Notes under the pieces: model-generated | Seen by the model: the letters and a program-made list of their open reading frames with translations, nothing else | Database searches by the model: none | Told to the model about the DNA's origin: nothing | Made by a program: the position numbers and the translations under genes | In this document: positions 42,659 through 51,686 of the stretch, piece after piece | Position numbering within the stretch: position 1 is the first letter of the stretch | Layout: each line of letters begins with the position of its first letter | From: Terrirubrum flagellatum | GTDB taxonomy: Bacteria > Pseudomonadota > Alphaproteobacteria > Rhizobiales > Beijerinckiaceae | Direction of reading: 5' to 3' | Assembly: GCF_022059845.1 (NCBI RefSeq) | Contig: NZ_CP091851.1 | Coordinates: forward strand, 4,267,501 to 4,331,500 | Length of the DNA: 64,000 nucleotides

Positions 42659-43465
42659 TCAGCCGAAGACGAGAAGCCCGGCGAGCCCTGCGGCGCCGAC
42701 GACAATGCGCCACCACGCGAACACGGCGAAGCCGTGGCGCGAGATATAATCAAGCAGGAAGCGCACCACGATCAGCCCGCTGATGAAGGCGGCGGCGAAT
42801 CCGAGCGCGATCAACATCGCGCCGTCGCCTGTCATCTCATGCCGCGATTTCCAGGCTTCGAGCGTGAAGGCGCCGACCATGGTCGGCATCGCGAGAAAGA
42901 ACGAGAACTCCGCCGCCGCACGTTTCGTCGCGCCCATCAGCATCGCGCCGACAATTGTCGCGCCCGAGCGCGACACGCCCGGCACCATGGCGAGGCACTG
43001 GAAGAAGCCGATCTTCAGATAAGTCGCGACCGGAAACGCCATCGCGTCATCATATTTCTCTTCAGTCTTGTGCTCATCCATCAGCAACAGGATGAAGCCG
43101 CCGACGATCAGCGCCACGCAGACGACCGTCGGATTGAACAGACGCCCCTTGATGAATTCGCGCAGGATGAATCCGATCACCGCTGCAGGCAAAAACGCCA
43201 CAAGCACGCCGATGACGAAGCGACGCGCCTCCGCGCTCGTCGGCAGCGCCAGCGCCACGCGCCAGAGTCTGAAGAAATAAACCGACAGCAGCGCGAGGAT
43301 GGCGCCGAGTTGCACGAGGATCACATAGCTCTTGCCAAGCTGATCATCATCGAAACCGAGAAAATGGCTGACGAGCAGAAGATGGCCTGTCGACGAAACG
43401 GGAATGAATTCGGTGAGTCCCTCGATGAGGCCAAGGAACAACGCTTTGAAAACATCCATCGACAC
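42659..43465 (-). CDS. uppP: Undecaprenyl-diphosphatase
   Basis: A 268-residue membrane protein: [21 protein letters not shown] with the (E/Q)GxTEFxPxSSTGH motif and [16 protein letters not shown] with the second SxS motif, both defining UppP/BacA. It recycles undecaprenyl pyrophosphate for peptidoglycan and other envelope polymers, and gives bacitracin resistance. The GTG at 43465 is used because GGGGAGA lies 6 bases upstream; ATG at 43459 is almost equivalent. Confidence 0.95.
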   Translation of the reverse strand: MSMDVFKALFLGLIEGLTEFIPVSSTGHLLLVSHFLGFDDDQLGKSYVILVQLGAILALLSVYFFRLWRVALALPTSAEARRFVIGVLVAFLPAAVIGFILREFIKGRLFNPTVVCVALIVGGFILLLMDEHKTEEKYDDAMAFPVATYLKIGFFQCLAMVPGVSRSGATIVGAMLMGATKRAAAEFSFFLAMPTMVGAFTLEAWKSRHEMTGDGAMLIALGFAAAFISGLIVVRFLLDYISRHGFAVFAWWRIVVGAAGLAGLLVFG

Positions 43466-43623
43466 AGACAATCTCCCCCGCGCCCAACGCAACCGTTAAT
43501 GAAGCGTTGACCCATCGCTCCGGATTGAATCGAATCGCATTGTTCCCGCCGGCTCAGGACTCTATAGCTGCGCCGCTGTCCCGCCAAAGCGCTTCGACGC
43601 GGCGTTTCGCCTTCTCCTGATCC

Positions 43624-44316
43624 ATGGTCAAGCTGTTTCACCACCCATTCTGTCCGCATTCCCGTTTCGTCAGGCTCGCCTGCGCCGAGATCGGCTTGGA
43701 GCTGGAACTCGTCGAGGAGCGGGCCTGGGAGAGGCGGCGGGAGTTCCTCAAGCTCAATCCGGCGGCGACAACCCCTGTCATGTCCGACGACGCGGGTCCG
43801 GCCATCCCCGGCGCCGGCGTGATCGCCGAATATCTCGATGAGATACGCGGGGTGACGCTAGGGGATCGCCGGCTGATGCCGGAGCGCGTCGAGGCCCGCA
43901 TCGAGGTGCGTCGCCTGCTCGACTGGTTCAACCTCACTTTCTTCGCGGAGGTCAGCGAACCGCTGGCGCGCGAGAAGATCTACAAGCGCTTCATGAAGCC
44001 CGCCGAGGGCGGCGGCTCGCCGGATGCGGCGTCGATCCGTGCGGCGCGCAGCAATGTGCGCTATCATCTCCATTACATCGGCCATCTCATCGGGCGCCGC
44101 AAATGGCTCGCGGGCGACCAGTTGACCTACGCCGATCTCGCCGCAGCGGCGCATTTGTCCTGCGTCGATTATCTCGGCGATGCGCCATGGAGCGAGGACG
44201 AGGCTGCGAGGGAATGGTACGCGCGGATCAAGTCGAGGCCATCCTTCCGCGCGCTGCTGGCGGAGAAGGTGGCGGGGACGCCGCCGGCGCTCCACTACGC
44301 CAACCTCGACTTCTGA
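43624..44316 (+). CDS. fzlA: GST-family protein, probable FzlA (FtsZ-binding division protein)
   Basis: A 230-residue soluble GST-fold protein: LFHHPFCPHSRFVRLACAEIGLELELVEERAWERR, N-terminal thioredoxin-like domain, then an all-helical C-terminal domain (to ALHYANLDF at the tail). The length, the C-terminal LDF tail and the adjacent queG gene match FzlA of Caulobacter and Agrobacterium, which binds FtsZ and regulates division. A true GST role is possible. The downstream gene begins inside its stop (CTGA). Confidence 0.75.
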   Translation: MVKLFHHPFCPHSRFVRLACAEIGLELELVEERAWERRREFLKLNPAATTPVMSDDAGPAIPGAGVIAEYLDEIRGVTLGDRRLMPERVEARIEVRRLLDWFNLTFFAEVSEPLAREKIYKRFMKPAEGGGSPDAASIRAARSNVRYHLHYIGHLIGRRKWLAGDQLTYADLAAAAHLSCVDYLGDAPWSEDEAAREWYARIKSRPSFRALLAEKVAGTPPALHYANLDF

Positions 44317-45443
44317 AAGCGCGCGACGCGATCGAGGCGCGGGCGCGCAAACTCGGCTTCGCCACATTTCGCATCACGACGCCCGATTGCGTTCCCGACC
44401 AGCATGAGCGACTGAGCGAATGGCTCGCCGCCGATCGCCACGGCGAAATGGACTGGATGGCCGACACCGCTGAACGACGGCGTCATCCCTCCGCGCTGTG
44501 GCCCGACGCGCGTTCGATCATCGTGCTTGGCTGGAACTACGCGCCTGACAGCGACCCGCTGGCGAGCCTCGCGCTGAAAGATCGCGGAACCATCTCGGTC
44601 TATGCGCGACGGCGCGACTATCACGACGTGGTCAAAGGTCGATTGAAGGAGCTTGCAGGGTTCGTCGCGTCAACAACGGGCGGCGATGTGAAGGTCTTCG
44701 TCGACACAGCGCCGTTGATGGAGAAGCCTGTCGCGCAAGCGGCGGGGCTGGGCTGGCAAGGCAAGCACACCGCGCTCGTGTCGCGCGAACTCGGCGCGTG
44801 GCTTTTCCTTGGCTTCATTCTCACAACAGCCGAGCTCTCGCCGGATGAAGTCGAGGTCGATCATTGCGGCTCATGCCGCCGCTGTCTCGATATCTGCCCG
44901 ACCGACGCCTTTCCCGCGCCCTACAAACTCGATTCGACCCGCTGCATCGCCTATCTCACCAACGAGCATAAAGGCCCGATCCCGCGCGAATTGCGGCCGC
45001 TGATCGGCAACCGCATCTTCGGTTGCGACGATTGTCTCGCGGTTTGTCCCTGGAACAAGTTCGCGCAGGCGAGCCGCGATACGCGCATGGCGATGCGCGC
45101 GGATCTCGCCGCGCCAGCGCTTGCGGATCTGCTGCGTCTCGATGACGCAGCGTTCAGAAAGCTGTTCGCCGGCACGCCGGTGAAGCGGCTTGGCCGCGAC
45201 CGCTTCCTGCGCAACGTGCTGATCGCGGCGGGCAACTCGCAGAATCCGGAATTCATCGATGCTGTGATCTCACTGATCTCTGCCCCCTCGCCTGTCGTGC
45301 GCGGCGCGGCGATCTGGGCGCTTGGCCGTCTCGCGCCGCGCGAGCATTTGCTATCGGAGCGCCACGCGCATTTCGCGCATGAGCGCGACGACGATGTGCG
45401 AGACGAGTGGCGCGCCGTCGCCGGGGAATTCTTGCCGGCATGA
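44313..45443 (+). CDS. queG: Epoxyqueuosine reductase, apparent CTG start
   Basis: Last enzyme of queuosine synthesis, reducing epoxyqueuosine in tRNA. Two ferredoxin-type clusters: CGSCRRCLDICPTDAF and CDDCLAVCPWNK, preceded by the cobalamin-binding N-terminal domain. 376 residues, like E. coli QueG. No ATG/GTG/TTG fits the N-terminus; CTG at 44313 overlaps the fzlA stop (CTGA), like an ATGA coupling, and gives xKARDAIEARARKLGF, the family's usual beginning. An upstream ATG (44214) lies 100 bases inside fzlA. The partner gluQRS is at 2.2 kb. Confidence 0.9.
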   Translation: MKARDAIEARARKLGFATFRITTPDCVPDQHERLSEWLAADRHGEMDWMADTAERRRHPSALWPDARSIIVLGWNYAPDSDPLASLALKDRGTISVYARRRDYHDVVKGRLKELAGFVASTTGGDVKVFVDTAPLMEKPVAQAAGLGWQGKHTALVSRELGAWLFLGFILTTAELSPDEVEVDHCGSCRRCLDICPTDAFPAPYKLDSTRCIAYLTNEHKGPIPRELRPLIGNRIFGCDDCLAVCPWNKFAQASRDTRMAMRADLAAPALADLLRLDDAAFRKLFAGTPVKRLGRDRFLRNVLIAAGNSQNPEFIDAVISLISAPSPVVRGAAIWALGRLAPREHLLSERHAHFAHERDDDVRDEWRAVAGEFLPA

Positions 45444-46309
45444 GGCTCTTCATCTTCGGCATGGGCTACACCGCGAGCGCTTTCACGCGCCTGCATGGCG
45501 CTAAATTCGAAACCATCGCGGCGAGCGTACGGAGTCAAAGCGCCGCTGAAGCGATCTCGGCGTCCGGCGTCCAGCCGCGTCTCTTTGTCGACGGCGCGCT
45601 CGATGACGAGGGTCGCGAAGCTCTAGCGCACGCGACCCATCTGCTGATCTCGATTCCGCCCGACGCCAATGGCGATCCGGTTCTGCGCGCTTGCGCCGAC
45701 ATCATCGACAGCGCGCATCATCTCCGCTGGATCGGCTATCTCTCCAGCGTCGCCGTCTATGGCGATCGAAATGGCGGCTGGGTTGACGAGGACGGCGAGC
45801 TCGATGCGACCAGCGCGCGTGGACGCCAGCGCATCTCAGCAGAGAAGGGTTGGCTTGATCTCGGCCGACGCCTCGGCAAGCCGACGCATATTTTCAGGCT
45901 CGCCGGCATCTATGGCCCCGGCCGCAACGCTCTCGTCAATCTGCGCGAAGGTAAGGCCAAGCGATTGATCAAGCCGGGACAGGTGTTCAATCGCATTCAT
46001 GTCGACGATATCGCGCAGATTGTCGCGGCGACCATCGACAGCGCGCATCCCGGCGGCGTCTGGAACGTGGCGGACGATGAACCTGCGCCGCCGCAGGATG
46101 TCGTTGCATATGCGGCCGAACTAGCGGGCGTCGCAGCGCCGCCGGACATTCCGTTCGACGCGAGCGCGTTGTCGCCGATGGCCGCGAGCTTCTACGCCGA
46201 CAACAAGCGCATCGCGAACGCCAAAGTGAAAGAGGCGTTCGGCCTGTCGCTGCTTTATCCGACCTACCGCGAGGGCCTGCGCGCGCTCATCACGCGCGAA
46301 GGCCGCTGA
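45440..46309 (+). CDS. NAD-dependent epimerase/SDR-like protein (YeeZ type)
   Basis: A 289-residue extended-SDR protein: N-terminal MRLFIFGMGYTASAFT (degenerate GxGxxG), a Ser in YLSSVAVYG, an internal VWNVADDEP near the C-terminus, and a conserved PxPGP-free layout. It lacks the YxxxK pair in classical form. It belongs to the uncharacterised YeeZ-type group. Start ATG at 45440 overlaps queG stop (ATGA), so fzlA-queG-epimerase are one coupled unit. Confidence 0.85.
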   Translation: MRLFIFGMGYTASAFTRLHGAKFETIAASVRSQSAAEAISASGVQPRLFVDGALDDEGREALAHATHLLISIPPDANGDPVLRACADIIDSAHHLRWIGYLSSVAVYGDRNGGWVDEDGELDATSARGRQRISAEKGWLDLGRRLGKPTHIFRLAGIYGPGRNALVNLREGKAKRLIKPGQVFNRIHVDDIAQIVAATIDSAHPGGVWNVADDEPAPPQDVVAYAAELAGVAAPPDIPFDASALSPMAASFYADNKRIANAKVKEAFGLSLLYPTYREGLRALITREGR

Positions 46310-46313
46310 TATC

Positions 46314-46922
46314 TCAACGCTGCTCGCGCGGCTTGATCAGCGCCCAACCCGCCGGCAGGATGAGCGCGCCAAGCAGCGTCTTGTAGATGGTGGCGGCGAA
46401 GAAGGGCGCGACGCCAACCGCCCAGGCCATGCCGACGCCGACTGTCAGCGCAAGCCAGCCGAAGCCGAGCGCGATGATCGCGACATGGCCGATCGCCATG
46501 GCGGCGAACAGCTTCACGACCGAACGATCCCAGCCGCGCTCCGCCAGCCAGCCGACGATGAAGGCGCCGGCGAGGAAGCCGACGAGATAGCCGCCGGTCG
46601 GGCCCATCATGTAGGCGAGGCCAATGCCGCGTTCGGGGGTGTCAGCAAAGACCGGCAGGCCGACCGCGCCTTCGACGAGATAGAGAAATACGGATGCGAC
46701 CCCAAGCCGTGCGCCATAGGCGGCGCCGAGGGTCAGCACCACGAAGGTCTGCATCGTCATCGGAACGGGGAAGCCGACCTTGATCTTGGCGGAGACCCAG
46801 AGCGCCAGCGCACCGAGGATCATCAGCGCCGCGGCGCGCGCCGAGGAGGCGATGAGCGACGAAGCGGATTTGCCAGAGGCCGGCGCCGGCCAGAGAGTTG
46901 CGGCGAAGGTGGCGGCTGGCAT
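46314..46922 (-). CDS. bioY: Biotin transporter BioY
   Basis: A 202-residue membrane protein with six helices: the conserved P-V-P-M-T-MQTFVV (LPVPMTMQTF), AYGARLGVASVFLYLVEGAVGLPVF and GPTGGYLVGFLAGAF, all landmarks of the S component of ECF biotin transporters. AGGAGC 5 bases upstream supports ATG at 46922. No bioMN nearby, so it may work alone or with distant partners. No biotin-operon operator was recognised. Confidence 0.93.
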   Translation of the reverse strand: MPAATFAATLWPAPASGKSASSLIASSARAAALMILGALALWVSAKIKVGFPVPMTMQTFVVLTLGAAYGARLGVASVFLYLVEGAVGLPVFADTPERGIGLAYMMGPTGGYLVGFLAGAFIVGWLAERGWDRSVVKLFAAMAIGHVAIIALGFGWLALTVGVGMAWAVGVAPFFAATIYKTLLGALILPAGWALIKPREQR

Positions 46923-47027
46923 GAAAGCTCCTGTGACGTGGCGCCCGGTCGAACCGCGCGGCGCGCCCGTGTATAGGCGGCTCAAGGGAACGGCTCAAGC
47001 CGTCGCCCACCCATGCAGGATCAAGCG

Positions 47028-47954
47028 ATGACCGGCGACGAGGCGGACAGGGACGAACCAACATTCGAGAAGGGATTTGCCGGCGCGGCCGGCGAGGTCG
47101 TCGAACTCACCTCCCTGATCCGGCGCGTGCTCGCCCCAAACCCCTCGGCGTTCACCTTTCATGGCACCAACAGCTACATCATTGGGCGAGGAACCGTGGC
47201 GATTCTCGATCCCGGGCCTGACGACGCCGGCCATGTCGATAAGCTGATCGCGGCGACTTCAGGAGAGATAATCTCCCATATCGTCGTCACGCATACGCAT
47301 CGCGACCATTCGCCAGCAGCGCGGCTGCTCGCGGCGAGAACCGGCGCGCCCATTGTCGGCTGCGCGCCTTATGTGTCGAAGGCTGAAAGCGCCAGCGAAG
47401 GCGTGCGGCTCGACGCCAGCCATGACCTCGCGCATGAGCCTTCGCAGATCCTGCGCGATGGCGACTCCATTTCCAGCCCCGGCTGGATGCTCGTCGCAAT
47501 TGAGACGCCCGGCCACGCCTCGAACCACGTCTGCTTCTCGCTGCCGGAGGAGAATACGCTCTTCTCGGGAGATCATGTCATGGCGTGGTCGACATCGATC
47601 GTGTCGCCGCCCGACGGCTCGATGGCGGACTACATGGCCTCGCTCGACAAATTGCGCGGCCGCGATGAAGCGATCTACTGGCCGGGCCATGGCGACGCCG
47701 TGCGCCAGCCGCAAAGATTCGTGCGCGGCCTGATCAATCATCGCCGCCAGCGCGAAAGCGCGATCCTCGCGCGCCTGCAGGCCGGCGATCGAACGATCGC
47801 GGAGATCGTTCCCGCGCTTTATTCAGGCGTGCCGAAACACCTGCACCCTGCAGCCGGTCAGTCCGTGCTCGCGCATCTCATCGATCTCGTCGGACGAGGA
47901 ATCGTCAACGCAAATGGCGCACCGACGAAAGACGCCGAATACCGCCTCGCCTGA
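47028..47954 (+). CDS. Metallo-beta-lactamase-fold hydrolase (LACTB2-like)
   Basis: A 308-residue MBL-fold enzyme: THTHRDHSPAA (HxHxDH), GHASNHVCF (third His), FSGDHVMA (bridging Asp) and PGHGD. It has an N-terminal strand domain and a C-terminal winged-helix extension (from ~residue 240), like LACTB2/ribonuclease-type members. ATG at 47028 has AGGA 8 bases upstream; the ATG at 47013 has none. It is encoded between bioY (divergent) and argG (convergent). Substrate not deducible. Confidence 0.85.
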   Translation: MTGDEADRDEPTFEKGFAGAAGEVVELTSLIRRVLAPNPSAFTFHGTNSYIIGRGTVAILDPGPDDAGHVDKLIAATSGEIISHIVVTHTHRDHSPAARLLAARTGAPIVGCAPYVSKAESASEGVRLDASHDLAHEPSQILRDGDSISSPGWMLVAIETPGHASNHVCFSLPEENTLFSGDHVMAWSTSIVSPPDGSMADYMASLDKLRGRDEAIYWPGHGDAVRQPQRFVRGLINHRRQRESAILARLQAGDRTIAEIVPALYSGVPKHLHPAAGQSVLAHLIDLVGRGIVNANGAPTKDAEYRLA

Positions 47955-48009
47955 GAGAGCAAGCGTGAGCGTTGCGGGTGATGCGCGTCGCCTGCAACAC
48001 AAAGCCTGA

Positions 48010-49239
48010 TCAGCGCCCGATCTTCCGCTTGCGCGCGCCGTAGGTCTTGAGGCGCAGCGCGTTGAGCTTGATGAAGCCGGCGGCGTCGCGATGATCGTAG
48101 GCGACCTGGCCTTCCTCGAAAGTGACGAGGTCCTGATCATACAGCGAATAGGGGCTTTCGCGGCCGATCACCCAGGCCGAGCCCTTATAGAGCTTCACGC
48201 GCACGCGGCCAGTGACATATTCCTGGCTCTTGTCGATCAGCGCCTGCAACATCTCGCGCTCGGGCGAGAACCAGAAGCCGTTATAGATCAGCTCGGCGTA
48301 TTTCGGCATGATCTCGTCCTTGAGATGCGCCGCGCCGCGGTCAAGCGTGATCGACTCCATGCCGCGATGGGCGAAGTAGAGGATCGTGCCGCCGGGCGTT
48401 TCGTACATGCCGCGCGACTTCATGCCGACATAGCGGTTCTCGACAAGATCGAGCCGGCCAATGCCATTCGCGCGGCCGAGTTCGTTGAGCTTCGTCAGCA
48501 GCGTCGCCGGAGACATCTTCTCGCCGTCGATGGCGACCGCGTCGCCCTTCTCGAAATCGATCGAGATGACTGTCGGCTTGTCCGGCGCCTGCTCGGGATC
48601 GACGGTACGTGAATATACGTAGTCAGGCACTTCGACCGATGGGTCCTCGAGCACCTTTCCTTCCGATGAGCAATGCAAAAGGTTAGCGTCGATCGAGAAC
48701 GGCGCTTCGCCGCGCTTGTCCTTCGCAATCGGAATCTGGTTCTCTTCAGCGAACTTGATGAGCTGCTCGCGCGAGCGTAGATCCCATTCGCGCCAAGGCG
48801 CGATGACGCGGATATCGGGCTTCAGCGCGTAATAGCTCAGCTCAAAGCGTACCTGGTCGTTGCCCTTGCCGGTCGCGCCATGACAGACGGCGTCGGCGCC
48901 GACCTTTTCGGCGATCTCGATCTGCTTCTTGGCGATCAGCGGACGCGCGATCGACGTGCCGAGAAGATAAAGCCCCTCATAGAGCGCATTGGCGCGGAAC
49001 ATCGGGAAGACATATTCGCGCACGAATTCTTCGCGCAGGTCCTCGATAAAAATGTTCTCGTCCTTGATGCCGAGGAGCTGCGCTTTCTTGCGCGCCGGCT
49101 CCAGCTCCTCGCCCTGTCCCAGATCGGCCGTAAAAGTGACGACTTCGCAACGATAGGTGGTCTGCAGCCATTTCAGGATGATCGAGGTGTCGAGACCGCC
49201 TGAATAGGCGAGCACAACTTTCTTTACGGCAGCAGACAT
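48010..49239 (-). CDS. argG: Argininosuccinate synthase
   Basis: A 409-residue ATP-dependent ligase: [17 protein letters not shown] (PP-loop), [15 protein letters not shown] (substrate site) and [14 protein letters not shown]-type start, all as in family members. It joins citrulline and aspartate in the arginine pathway; argH is not in the window. The region upstream (49240-49436) opposes nothing else and contains a 70-codon frame (49224-49436) with a run of six arginines in eleven codons, ending just inside argG, noted separately. Confidence 0.96.
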   Translation of the reverse strand: MSAAVKKVVLAYSGGLDTSIILKWLQTTYRCEVVTFTADLGQGEELEPARKKAQLLGIKDENIFIEDLREEFVREYVFPMFRANALYEGLYLLGTSIARPLIAKKQIEIAEKVGADAVCHGATGKGNDQVRFELSYYALKPDIRVIAPWREWDLRSREQLIKFAEENQIPIAKDKRGEAPFSIDANLLHCSSEGKVLEDPSVEVPDYVYSRTVDPEQAPDKPTVISIDFEKGDAVAIDGEKMSPATLLTKLNELGRANGIGRLDLVENRYVGMKSRGMYETPGGTILYFAHRGMESITLDRGAAHLKDEIMPKYAELIYNGFWFSPEREMLQALIDKSQEYVTGRVRVKLYKGSAWVIGRESPYSLYDQDLVTFEEGQVAYDHRDAAGFIKLNALRLKTYGARKRKIGR

Positions 49240-49331
49240 GACAGTTCCGTCGGACAGGCCGGGCGCGCCGGCGAGAGGGCGGGTGGGTTATAGAGTTCGC
49301 CGCGCGATCCGCAACCGGCCCCGCTTTCTGT

Positions 49332-49537
49332 GACTCGAAAGCGACACCTGGAACGATCCCGGCGCGCATCTGTTGGGGAAAAATCCCCGTTCACGCTTCG
49401 GACTCTTGTCGACGAGTCACCGCCCATAGTAGTCATTTTTTGCCGGCCATACGAGATGTCGATGCCGGTTCCCTGAGTGATCTTCCAGGCGTGGCGTTGA
49501 TGCGTGGGGCGTGCTCCGCGCTGCGCCTGATGGATTC
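49332..49537. promoter_or_regulatory. Cluster of GANTC sites between argG and gcrA
   Basis: GACTC at 49332-49336, GACTC at 49401-49405, GAGTC at 49414-49418 and GATTC at 49533-49537: four GANTC sites in ~200 bases of the interval 49240-49578 upstream of gcrA. GANTC is methylated by CcrM in alphaproteobacteria, and GcrA binds methylated promoters, so self-regulation is plausible. Confidence 0.4.
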
Positions 49538-49578
49538 GCTGTTCGGCTCCGCAAGGGGTCGCCAATGAGGAGTGGCGC

Positions 49579-50142
49579 ATGTCGTGGACTGACGAGCGCA
49601 TTGAATTGTTGAAGAAATTATGGACGGACGGGCTAAGCGCGAGCCAGATCGCGAGTGAGCTGGGGCAGGTCACTCGCAACGCCGTCATCGGCAAGGTGCA
49701 TCGTCTCGGCCTCGCAGGCCGCGCCAAGGCGCCGACCCCGACCATCGCCCGCCCGGCGCGCAAGCCGGCGCCGACCCATCGCATTTCCGGCGGTCTTGGC
49801 GGCGGAATGAGCAATTCAGGCGGCGGCGTAGCCCGCGCCGTGCTGCGCGGCAACACCGCGCTGAAAGTCATGGCCGCCCACCACGAAGACGCCTATCAGG
49901 TCGTCCAGCAGGAACTCGACGAGGATGTCGTGATCCCGATGTCGCAGCGGGTTACGATCATGGAATTGCGCGAAGGCATGTGCAAATGGCCGATGGGCGA
50001 TCCGTCCAGCGCCGAATTTCGCTACTGCGGATCGCAGAACAATTCCGGAGCGGGACCCTATTGCGCGTATCACTCGCGCGCCGCCTATCAGCCGCCGGCG
50101 GATCGCCGCCGCCATGACCGGCGGGTGATGAGCCGCATCTGA
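49579..50142 (+). CDS. gcrA: GcrA-family cell-cycle regulator
   Basis: A 187-residue transcription factor. The N-terminal ~45 residues (MSWTDERIELLKKLWTDGLSASQIASELG) form the GcrA helix-turn-helix; a proline/alanine linker follows and the C-terminal CKWPMGDPSSAEFRYCG and GAGPYCAYHSRAAYQPP block, rich in Cys, interacts with sigma70 domain 2. GcrA controls S-phase genes together with CcrM methylation. Length matches Caulobacter GcrA (~173). GGAGTGGCGC precedes the ATG. Confidence 0.93.
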   Translation: MSWTDERIELLKKLWTDGLSASQIASELGQVTRNAVIGKVHRLGLAGRAKAPTPTIARPARKPAPTHRISGGLGGGMSNSGGGVARAVLRGNTALKVMAAHHEDAYQVVQQELDEDVVIPMSQRVTIMELREGMCKWPMGDPSSAEFRYCGSQNNSGAGPYCAYHSRAAYQPPADRRRHDRRVMSRI

Positions 50143-50165
50143 CGCGGCGGACCAATTAAATGACT

Positions 50166-50190
50166 TCGCGCGCCATCTGGAGGCGCGCGA
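50166..50190. terminator. Bidirectional hairpin between gcrA and phoB
   Basis: TCGCGCGCC (50166-50174) and GGCGCGCGA (50182-50190) form a 9-bp perfect stem with loop ATCTGGA. It lies between two convergent genes. No T-run on either strand, so it may act as a weak or Rho-assisted terminator. Confidence 0.5.
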
Positions 50191-50217
50191 TAAGGACGTC
50201 ATGATCCCGACGCCCGC

Positions 50218-50919
50218 CTAGTCCGGCCCGCGATAGGTTTCGTCGAACGCGTAGCCCGCGCCCCTGACTGTCCGGATCGGATTGCTCATCCGTTCGTGGT
50301 CGAGCGCCTTGCGCAAGCGGCCGACGTGCACATCGACCGTGCGTTCGTCGATCTCGGCGTCCCGGCTCCACACCCCGTCGATCAGTTGCGAGCGCGAATA
50401 GACGCGGCCCGGCTTCTCGATCAGGAATTCCAGCAGGCGAAACTCGGTCGGCCCCAGCGCGATTTCACTGCCCGCGCGCCAGACCCGCCGGACCTCGCGA
50501 TCGAGTTCGATGTCGCCGGCGGCGAGACGGCTGGCGAGCTTGCCAGGATCGGCGCGACGGAGCAGCGCCCGTACGCGAGCGATCAACTCCGGCACCGAGA
50601 ACGGCTTCACCACATAATCGTCGGCGCCCGTCTTCAGGCCGCGAATGCGCTCGCTCTCCTCGCCCCGCGCCGTCAGCATGATGATCGGCAGGGTCCGCGT
50701 GGAGTCGCGGAGCCGCAGGCGCCGGCACATCTCGATCCCAGAGAGCCCAGGCAGCATCCAGTCGAGGATGAGCAGATCGGGCGGATCGTCGCGCAGCCGC
50801 GCCTCGGCGATTTCGCCGTCGCTTTCGGTTTCGACCTGGAAGCCTTCCGACTCGAGATTGTAAGTCAGCAGCGTGACGAGCGCCGGCTCGTCTTCAACGA
50901 TCAGAATGCGCGGCGCCAT
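50218..50919 (-). CDS. phoB: Phosphate regulon response regulator
   Basis: A 233-residue OmpR-class regulator. Receiver: ILIVEDEPALVTLL, DLLILDWMLPGLSG (phosphoacceptor Asp), and KPFSVPEL; winged-helix DNA-binding domain: LGPTEFRLLEFLIEKPGRVYSRSQL. It binds the PHO box. Last gene of the phoR-pstSCAB-phoU-phoB cluster on the minus strand, separated from phoU by 26 bases. Confidence 0.95.
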   Translation of the reverse strand: MAPRILIVEDEPALVTLLTYNLESEGFQVETESDGEIAEARLRDDPPDLLILDWMLPGLSGIEMCRRLRLRDSTRTLPIIMLTARGEESERIRGLKTGADDYVVKPFSVPELIARVRALLRRADPGKLASRLAAGDIELDREVRRVWRAGSEIALGPTEFRLLEFLIEKPGRVYSRSQLIDGVWSRDAEIDERTVDVHVGRLRKALDHERMSNPIRTVRGAGYAFDETYRGPD

Positions 50920-50944
50920 GGCGCGTCAGGCTCCCTGGGCCATC

Positions 50945-51664
50945 TCAGTCGTCAGAGTCGACCGAGACCGAAACGTTGGTGTTGTCGCCCTTCGGCCTTT
51001 CGGCCTTCAGTTGCGTGCCCGTCACCCAGTAATGGATCGTCTCGGCGATGTTGGTCGTGTGATCTCCGATGCGCTCGATGTTCTTGGCGCAGAACAGCAG
51101 ATGCGTGCATGACGTGATATTGCGGGGATCTTCCATCATATAGGTCAGGAGCTCCCGGAACAGCGAGGTGTAGAGCGCATCGATATTGTCATCGCGCTTC
51201 CAGACCTCGAGCGCGGCGTTCAGGTCGTTCTGCGTATAAGCATCGAGAACGTTCTTGAGTTGCTCTTCCACCAGCTCGGTCATGTGCTGGAGGCCGACGA
51301 CGGCGCGCGGAAGCTGGATATGCGCGGCGATGATCAGCACCCGCTTGGCGACGTTCTTGGCGAGATCGCCGACGCGCTCGAGATCGCCGGCGATGCGGAT
51401 CGCCGACACGATTTCGCGCAGATCGACCGCCATCGGCTGACGCCGGGCGATGGTCAGGATGCCTGTCTCCTCGACCTCGCGCTGGAGATCGTCGAGGCGC
51501 GTATCCATGCCGATGACCTTTTGCGCCGTCTCAGGATCGCGGCGCGACAGCGCGACGATCGAGTCGTCGAGCATCTTCTCGGCGATGCCGCCCATCTCCG
51601 AGATCGCCCGCCGCAGTTCCTGCAGGTCGGCGTCGAAAGACTTCACAATATGCTGCTGGCTCAT
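50945..51664 (-). CDS. phoU: Phosphate transport regulator PhoU
   Basis: A 239-residue all-helical protein with the two three-helix PhoU repeats, starting DADLQELRRAISEMGGIAEKMLDDSI and SVLRDLAKNVAKRVLI. It links PstB and PhoR so that PhoB is silenced when phosphate is high. It is 23 bases downstream of pstB and part of the pst operon. Confidence 0.94.
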   Translation of the reverse strand: MSQQHIVKSFDADLQELRRAISEMGGIAEKMLDDSIVALSRRDPETAQKVIGMDTRLDDLQREVEETGILTIARRQPMAVDLREIVSAIRIAGDLERVGDLAKNVAKRVLIIAAHIQLPRAVVGLQHMTELVEEQLKNVLDAYTQNDLNAALEVWKRDDNIDALYTSLFRELLTYMMEDPRNITSCTHLLFCAKNIERIGDHTTNIAETIHYWVTGTQLKAERPKGDNTNVSVSVDSDD

Positions 51665-51686
51665 GGAGCGGTCCCCTCAGCGTCGA

